The notes under the pieces are model-generated. The model did not search any database, had not been told where the DNA came from, and saw only the letters and a list, made by a program, of their open reading frames with translations. From positions 17,533,001 through 17,597,000 of the forward strand of contig NC_066312.1 in the NCBI RefSeq assembly GCF_905404315.1: 64,000 nt of DNA, given 5' to 3'. Positions 57,095 through 64,000 of this stretch are shown one piece after another (within the stretch, counting starts at the first letter, position 1; every line of letters begins with the position of its first letter). Both the position numbers and the translations under genes were made by a program. This DNA comes from Leptidea sinapis (lineage: Eukaryota; Arthropoda; Insecta; Lepidoptera; Pieridae).

Positions 57095-58418
57095 ATTTAG
57101 TACAAGCTGAATTCCATGAAGTCTTCGCAAGCTTGAAAGTAATATACCTTTAGCAGAACAACTATGAGAGCTAAATATTCAAGAGGATTTTAACTTATTA
57201 GTGATTTTATTACTTTTATTAGAGTTTCAAGTGACTGACAGACAACAGCGATTGGCATGTCGTTGAAAATGTGCAATAGATTTTCATTGCTTACGAAAGT
57301 TTTTACAGTATTTTTTAATATTGAGAGAGCAAACCGCCACAGGTTGGCGGTTTTTGTCTTAAATTTTTTAAGCCTCTATTTCCTCTTTTTTGCATACCTT
57401 TCTTACACGTAAGTTTATATTAAGTTATTTCAGGTTGTCGGTATATGAAAAATTCCAGCAAGAATGACGCTTAATATTTTCAGGTGGGTTTATCGTTCAA
57501 AAGATTAGTATTAGTGGTTAAACCTATCTGTTGATACTAAGCTGCATACTCGGTCATCAGATTAATACGAACTCGATGGCCTTATTTATTTAAGTCAAAA
57601 TACTGCTGTTATTAAAAGAAAAACCATGTATGTATTTTTATATTGGGCCATTCTTATGTGAAATATATGCATGTATTTTCTTATTATTTAAATACAAAAA
57701 TAAACATTTGTATTAAATATTCTTGTGATATTAAAATAACATATAGAAATATAAAATGCAAGAAAGAAAACTGAATTAGTTTGATAGTATTACACATGCA
57801 GATATGAAGCCAAAGTTGTTGGCGGTTTCTAGCTGTCTTAATATTTTAAGCCTCAATTTCCTCTTTTTTGCATATCTTTTTTACACTTATGTTTATAATA
57901 AGATTTTTCAGGTTGTAGGTAAATGAAAATTCCAGCAAGAATGACGCTTAATATTTTTAGGTGGGTTTTTTCGATCAAAATGTTGTTATTACAAATTTAG
58001 ATCAACTAAACCTATCTGATGATACTAAGCCAAATACTCGGTTATCAAATTAATAAACAAGCTCAACTCCAGCAAGAATAACGCTTAATATTTTCGGGTG
58101 AATTTATCGATCAAAAGGGTTTTCTTTCAAATTTTGATCCCTTAAATTCGCCTGATGATGCTTAGCTGAATACTCGATGATCAGATTAATATACAACATA
58201 TTTAAAACTCGAAGACACTAATTTAGCCAAAATACTGCTGTTAAAAAAAACCAGTAATATAATGTTCAAATTGGGCCCTTCTTATGTTAAATATATTCAT
58301 TGTATTTTATTATTATTTATGTACAAATAAACATTTGTGTTAAATATGATTGTGATATTAAAATGTAAAAAAGAAAACTGAATTATTTTGATAGCATTAG
58401 ACAAATTATTATTAGTTA

Positions 58419-58624
58419 CTAGCTGACCCGACAGACGTTGTCCTGTCAATAAACGGTTCGAGAGATATGGTAAATGCGTGGGTGAGTGCGTGGGTGGGAT
58501 CGTGACACGACAAACTATATATGTACACCTTTTTTGAGCTTCAACGAATCTATTACAAAAGATTTCATTGAGATCGGTCGAATAGTTTAGGAGTTATTAG
58601 GGAACATACAAACATACATGTCAG
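58419..58624 (-). mobile_element. Helitron 3' fragment
   Basis: CTAGCTGACCCGACAGACGT in plus sense gives, in complement, a hairpin (GACAG / CTGTC), GGGTCAGCTAG and a T. The other end (AACATACAAACATACATG) lacks the TCTATAC start. Its duplicate is at 63243-63448. Confidence 0.7.
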
Positions 58625-60348
58625 GGAATCGAGCGATCGTCCTTAGGCTATTCAATAATTTTTTTTATTGTTACTACATATATTGTGTTGAAAATAAATT
58701 TTCGAATAGGTGGTACTTTTATACTATTTTAAATCCCGTTTTGAATTTGAATGATTAACAATATTTATATGAAGACTAGGTAAGTGTTGGTAGTATATTA
58801 TATTATGTGCAATATTTTAAGAACTACACTTTGCTCGGTGTCTGAAATTCTTTTAGTTTAATTAATCTTATGTTATTTATAACAAAAAAAAAATATAATA
58901 ATTACACATCACAAGAATATCACTACGTGGAAATGTACCAAGAAGCAACATAAACACATCCAAATAGCGTATATTATATAAATTGGGATTCCGTGTACCT
59001 ACTGAGTACGAGTATACTGATTATATGGGTGTATTGTAATATACCCAAAAAATATGAAGTCGCACAAAATTGAGTTTTATAAATTGCACAGTTTCTTAAA
59101 TAATGTTCAAGTTGAAATTTCACGTGAACCATATTGGTGTCTGGTATTGCGCAACCACGCGTTGTCCATTAAATCTCTTGCATCCCATTGCCACTTTGTT
59201 TAATTATGTACCGGCTGAATTCTAGAATTCCCTAGCCGATATACTACTAGTCCGAAGTTAAAACATTGTATCTATTAATTAATTGAAAATCACTTTTAAT
59301 TCGTTTCCCTCATCTATTAAAGATTATGATAACATTTCCACAATCAAATATATTTATTCATTCATCACCTTTGTACCTACCGTTAGACCTGTAACTATTA
59401 TTTGAATAAGAATTCTACAATATAATTGTGATCTGAGTTTATGGTTTCCTTTTACTATCTCGTACAACCTGAATTCCATGCAGTCGTCGAAAGCTTTTAG
59501 TAATGTGCGTTTGACGGAACTGATATGAGAGCTAAACAATTTAGAGCATCTTAACCTATTAGTGATTTTATTACTTTTTTTGTTAGAGTTTCCTGCGACC
59601 GACAGACAACAGCAATTGGCATATCGCTGAATAAGTGCAATTGATTTTCATTGCTTTATTGCGAAAGGTGTGGGCGGTTTCTAGCTGTCTTAATATTTAA
59701 GCCTCAATTTCCTCTTTTTTGCATACCTTTTTTACACTTATGTTTATATAAAGTTCTGAGCGGTTAAACCAACGTGTTGATACTAAGGTGTATACTCGGT
59801 CATCAGATTAATACAGAACATAATACGAACTCGATGGCCTTATTTATTTAAATCGAAATAATGCTGTTATTAAAAGAAAAACCATGTATGTATGTTTTTT
59901 ATTGGGCCATTCTAATGTGAAATATATGCATGTGTTTTCTTATTATTTAAATACACAAATAAACATTTATATTAAATATTCTTGTGATATTAAAATAACA
60001 CATAGAAATATAAAGTGCAAAAAAGAAAACTGAATTAGTTTGATAGTATTACACATGCAGATATGAAGCCAAAGTTGTTGGCGGTTTCTAGCTGTCTTAA
60101 TATTTTAAGCCTCAATTTCCTCTTTTTTGCATACCTTTTTTACACTTATGTTTATATAAAGTTTTGTGCGGTTAAACCAACGTGTTGATACTAAGCTGTA
60201 AACTCGGTCATCAGATTAATATAGAACATATTTCGAACTCGAAGACTCTATTTAATTCAGCCAAAATACTGCTGTTAAAAAAAACCAATAATATTATGTT
60301 TATATTGGGCCATTCTTATGTGAAATATATGCATGTGTTTTCTTTTGG

Positions 60349-61915
60349 GTCACTCTTGTTAATAATTAAACAACTCTGTTGCCTACGAGATAAATATGAC
60401 ATCTGTAGATGTCTAAATATACTAATACAATTTATTTATGCAACTCAACATGCGAAGTTATTTACGCGAGATACTCGAATTAACTAACAGCACAGCTTAA
60501 GATGGTCAGTTGTTCAGATAACCCATAACTGCGTTCCCAAATATACATATTGAGATGTCCAGTACAAAAAATGCATGATTTGGACGAAGACTCATTCAAA
60601 TTTCCATAGCGGCCATGTATCGTTTGTGTAAAGAAATTTGCGCAAATCTTTTTTCTTGCCTCTGAAATTGTACAGCCAGTGCCTCCATGATTTTAACACA
60701 AGTTAACAAAGACAACTTTAAAAAAAAAACAGTTAAAGATACCGACATGTCACACTTGTGACCTTATAAGATTTTTTAACACAGGGAGACGAAACTTCAT
60801 TTTGAAAGCCACGCTTGAACACCAATCATTAGCTGAAAAAGCATATTCTGAATAAAGGAAGGACAGAGATGAAGCAAAGAGCAACACATCCATTCGATCA
60901 TTTACATTTGATCTGCAGTAAAGCTTACCCATCCCCTATCTGAAAACTTCTGTTTTACTTTTATAAGAGACAGCTATGGTCTTAAAATCTCTTATAAAGC
61001 TACATATTACATGTGAGACAAGACCATCAATGCTCGTGGAACTAACCAAATTGGGTCGTTTCTCCATAGAAATTCTGAAGAAAATGCCATCATTTTCTTC
61101 AGGTCACGTTTTATTCAGATACATATCGTGGCCAAAACAAAAATAATACGGTTGCAATGATGATGATCACATGTTTCTTATTGGTGGCCCAAGAATACAT
61201 GGGGTGTGACTCGAATCATGCCTTAATTGAGAGAACCAAAAGAAAGATGCAATATATTTCAAGACGGATGTTGTACTTAGAAGTAAGACTACTTCGGAGA
61301 CCCAAAGAGATTTTTGCCTATAAGTACAGAGAAAAAGATGGATTTGATGGATTTCTTAACATTAATAGATCCGGCATTTTTTTTTAAATCGTAAGGATTG
61401 ACAATGACACAGTGAACATTGATCCTGATTTGGATACATACTTAGAGGAAAATGGAGAAGATTAAGTATAATAAAATTCCGACAATCATTCTTGTTTATC
61501 ATTTATGTTAGTATTAATATACTTTGATGTAAGGAAAATGTTTTATCTTATATTTTTTAACTAACTAACATAATATAGAGAGTACAAACTGGTTATTACT
61601 AAAGTAATAAAACTATATTTTTCTATTTTTTATGCCGTCAATCTTATTACTCTATCGATTTTTCATTAATTACTAAGGTGAATATGTTGACATGTCATCG
61701 GTGAACAACCTAACATGTCATTTTTTTCGATGATTAAAATGTTAATTTACTAATATAACTACATCATTTCAAAGTTCCAATTAAATTACTTAGATACATA
61801 TAAAAATAACTAAAAAAGACAAAAACATCGATTAACCAGTAATATTTAAACTTAAATATGGCTGCCCTGAAAAGTATACAATTTCGATTTGTCAATGTAT
61901 TCACGCCGTGTACGG
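60349..61915 (+). mobile_element. Truncated copy of the 27-bp-TIR transposon
   Basis: Lacks the left 132 bp including the left TIR; keeps the right TIR (ends 61915) followed by ATTT. It arose by the 4.8-kb duplication, not by transposition. Confidence 0.9.
60801..61465 (+). pseudogene. Transposase remnant, duplicate copy
   Basis: Duplicate of 55961-56639 with the same stops and the FYSDTYRGQNKNN motif. Differences include Met for Ile and Arg for Gln in the block after YISRR, plus the ~20-bp deletion near 60990 upstream of the motif. Confidence 0.6.
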
Positions 61916-63242
61916 ATTTAGTACAAGCTGAATTCCATGAAGTCTTCGAAAGCTTGAAAGTAATATACCTTTAGCAGAACAACTATGAGAGCTAAATATT
62001 CAAGAGGATTTTAACTTATTAGTGAATTTATTACTTTTATTAGAGTTTCAAGTGACTGACAGACAACAGCGATTGGCATGTCGTTGAAAATGTGCAATAG
62101 ATTTTCATTGCTTACGAAAGTTTTACAGTATTTTTTAATATTGTCGAGAGCAAACCGCCACAGGTTGGCGGTTTTTGTCTTAAATTTTTTAAGCCTCTAT
62201 TTCCTCTTTTTTGCATACCTTTCTTACACGTAAGTTTATATTAAGTTATTTCAGGTTGTCGGTAAATGAAAAATTCCAGCAAGAATGACGCTTAATATTT
62301 TCAGGTGGGTTTATCGTTCAGAAAGATTAGTATTAGTGGTTAAACCTATCTGTTGATACTAAGCTGCATACTCGGTCATCAGATTAATACGAACTCGATG
62401 GCCTTATTTATTTAAGTCAAAATACTGCTGTTATTAAAAGAAAAACCATGTATGTATTTTTATATTGGGCCATTCTTATGTGAAATATATGCATGTATTT
62501 TCTTATTATTTAAATACAAAAATAAACATTTGTATTAAATATTCTTGTGATATTAAAATAACATATAGAAATATAAAATGCAAGAAAGAAAACTGAATTA
62601 GTTTGATAGTATTACACATGCAGATATGAAGCCAAAGTTGTTGGCGGTTTCTAGCTGTCTTAATATTTTAAGCCTCAATTTCCTCTTTTTTGCATATCTT
62701 TTTTACACTTATGTTTATAATAAGATTTTTCAGGTTGTAGGTAAATGAAAATTCCAGCAAGAATGACGCTTAATATTTTTAGGTGGGTTTTTTTGATCAA
62801 AATGTTGTTATTACAAATTTAGATCAACTAAACCTATCTGATGATACTAAGCCAAATACTCGGTTATCAAATTAATAAACAATCTCAACTCCAGCAAGAA
62901 TAACGCTTAATATTTTCGGGTGAATTTATCGATCAAAAGGGTTTTCTTTCAAATTTTGATCCCTTAAATTCGCCTGATGATGCTTAGCTGAATACTCGAT
63001 GATCAGATTAATATACAACATATTTAAAACTCGAAGACACTAATTTAGCCAAAATACTGCTGTTAAAAAAAACCAGTAATATAATGTTCAAATTGGGCCC
63101 TTCTTATGTTAAATATATTCATTGTATTTTATTATTATTTATGTATACAAATAAACATTTGTGTTAAATATGATTGTGATATTAAAATGTAAAAAAGAAA
63201 ACTGAATTATTTTGATAGCATTAGACAAATTATTATTAGTTA

Positions 63243-63448
63243 CTAGCTGACCCGACAGACGTTGTCCTGTCAATAAACGGTTCGAGAGATATGGTAAATG
63301 CGTGGGTGAGTGCGTGGGTGGGATCGTGACACGACAAACTATATATGTACACCTTTTTTGAGCTTCAACGAATCTATTACAAAAGATTTCATTGAGATCG
63401 GTCGAATAGTTTAGGAGTTATTAGGGAACATACAAACATACATGTCAG
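63243..63448 (-). mobile_element. Helitron 3' fragment, duplicate copy
   Basis: Same fragment as 58419-58624, carried by the duplication. Confidence 0.7.
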
Positions 63449-64000
63449 GGAATCGAGCGATCGTCCTTAGGCTATTCAATAATTTTTTTTATTGTTACTA
63501 CATATATTGTGTTGAAAATAAATTTTCGAATAGGTGGTACTTTTATACTATTTTAAATCCCGTTTTGAATTTGAATGATTAACAATATTTATATGAAGAC
63601 TAGGTAAGTGTTGGTAGTATATTATATTATGTGCAATATTTTAAGAACTACACTTTGCTCGGTGTCTGAAATTCTTTTAGTTTAATTAATCTTATGTTAT
63701 TTATAACAAAAAAAAAATATAATAATTACACATCACAAGAATATCACTACGTGGAAATGTACCAAGAAGCAACATAAACACATCCAAATAGCGTATATTA
63801 TATAAATTGGGATTCCGTGTACCTACTGAGTACGAGTATACTGATTATATGGGTGTATTGTAATATACCCAAAAAATATGAAGTCGCACAAAATTGAGTT
63901 TTATAAATTGCACAGTTTCTTAAATAATGTTCAAGTTGAAATTTCACGTGAACCATATTGGTGTCTGGTATTGCGCAACCACGCGTTGTCCATTAAATCT

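Larger units (their letters stand above)
55524..59176 (+). repeat. Left copy of a second direct duplication (period ~4825 bp)
   Basis: Matches 60349-64000 with few changes. Noticed: about 15 bp extra near 60696-60715 in the right copy, about 20 bp missing near 60990, and scattered single bases. The right copy starts inside the transposon, 132 bp from its left end. Confidence 0.96.
43430..64000 (+). repeat. Array of a diverged, non-coding ~2.4-kb unit
   Basis: Landmarks recur in the same order. CCTGAATTCCATGAAGTCTT is near 43663, 48428, 50279, 51388, 53318, 57107, 59466 and 61921. CCAGCAAGAATGACGCTTAA is near 44027, 45113, 46600, 53584, 54087, 57450, 57935, 62270 and 62757. CCTACTACTCGATTAAGTCG is near 44526, 47306 and 48728. 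A clean landmark-to-landmark period is 2359 bp (57107 to 59466). Units are mosaic, with internal deletions and insertions of other elements. No conserved open frame was found. The array continues past the window. Confidence 0.88.
60349..64000 (+). repeat. Right copy of the second direct duplication, cut by the window end
   Basis: Corresponds to 55524-59176. The junction joins array sequence (GCATGTGTTTTCTT, near 60325-60342) to the interior of the transposon at GTCACTC. No clear microhomology at the join. The copy is still matching at base 64000. Confidence 0.96.

Noticed and set aside
61157..61387. Intact 76-codon gene duplicated at 56331 and 61157
   Set aside because: It is the surviving stretch of a broken transposase: similarity continues in frame beyond the stop and, with frame changes, upstream of the start.
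43430..64000. CRISPR array or bacterial repeat system
   Set aside because: The repeats are kilobase-scale and diverged, there are no spacers of constant size, and everything else in the window is animal-type.

Overview
The window is AT-rich eukaryotic DNA with almost no conserved coding sequence and a very dense load of transposon remnants. The element types point to a moth or butterfly (Lepidoptera): Helitrons with A/T targets and CTAG-type 3' ends, mariner, maT-like and piggyBac transposases, RTE- and Jockey-like LINE fragments, and a ~330-bp interspersed repeat seen eight times. The species cannot be named from sequence alone.

The one convincing host-gene piece is a short exon at 37538-37618 (+). 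It has a splice acceptor, an ATG, an N-terminal SNAG repressor motif (MPRCYMIQKW) and a splice donor. It looks like the first coding exon of a Snail/Scratch/Gfi-type zinc-finger repressor. A possible 5' untranslated exon with an initiator motif and a strong donor lies at 23301-23339. No zinc-finger exon is visible, so the following intron probably runs past the right edge and most of the window is intronic.

Region by region. 1-8019 is a direct duplication with a 5442-bp period. Each copy holds a Helitron, a broken piggyBac transposase (-) and a Harbinger transposase start (+). The left copy ends at a truncated mariner; the right copy runs on into more Harbinger sequence. 8340-11309 has a LINE fragment and a complete but dead 1288-bp mariner. 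11.3-18.8 kb holds small repeats, a Helitron and foldback DNA. 18.8-21.9 kb is a nested structure: a 2398-bp DD41D Tc1/mariner-like element with an intact transposase and ~422-bp terminal inverted repeats, inserted in an older maT-like element. 22-43 kb is intron-like DNA with LINE pieces, repeat copies, a tRNA-like foldback and two Helitrons.

43.4-64 kb is an array of a diverged, non-coding unit of about 2.4 kb. It is broken up by a 940-bp DNA element (three copies), a small MITE, a LINE fragment, Helitrons and a 1703-bp element with 27-bp inverted repeats, a 4-bp ATTT target duplication and a degenerate transposase carrying a DTYRGQNKN motif (tentatively Sola-like). Because array units are paralogous, empty sites for two insertions can be read inside the window. 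The right end holds a further near-identical duplication with a ~4.8-kb period that is still running at base 64000.

Apart from the DD41D transposase and the SNAG exon, everything coding-like here is broken. Family names are from memory of motifs, not from a database search.
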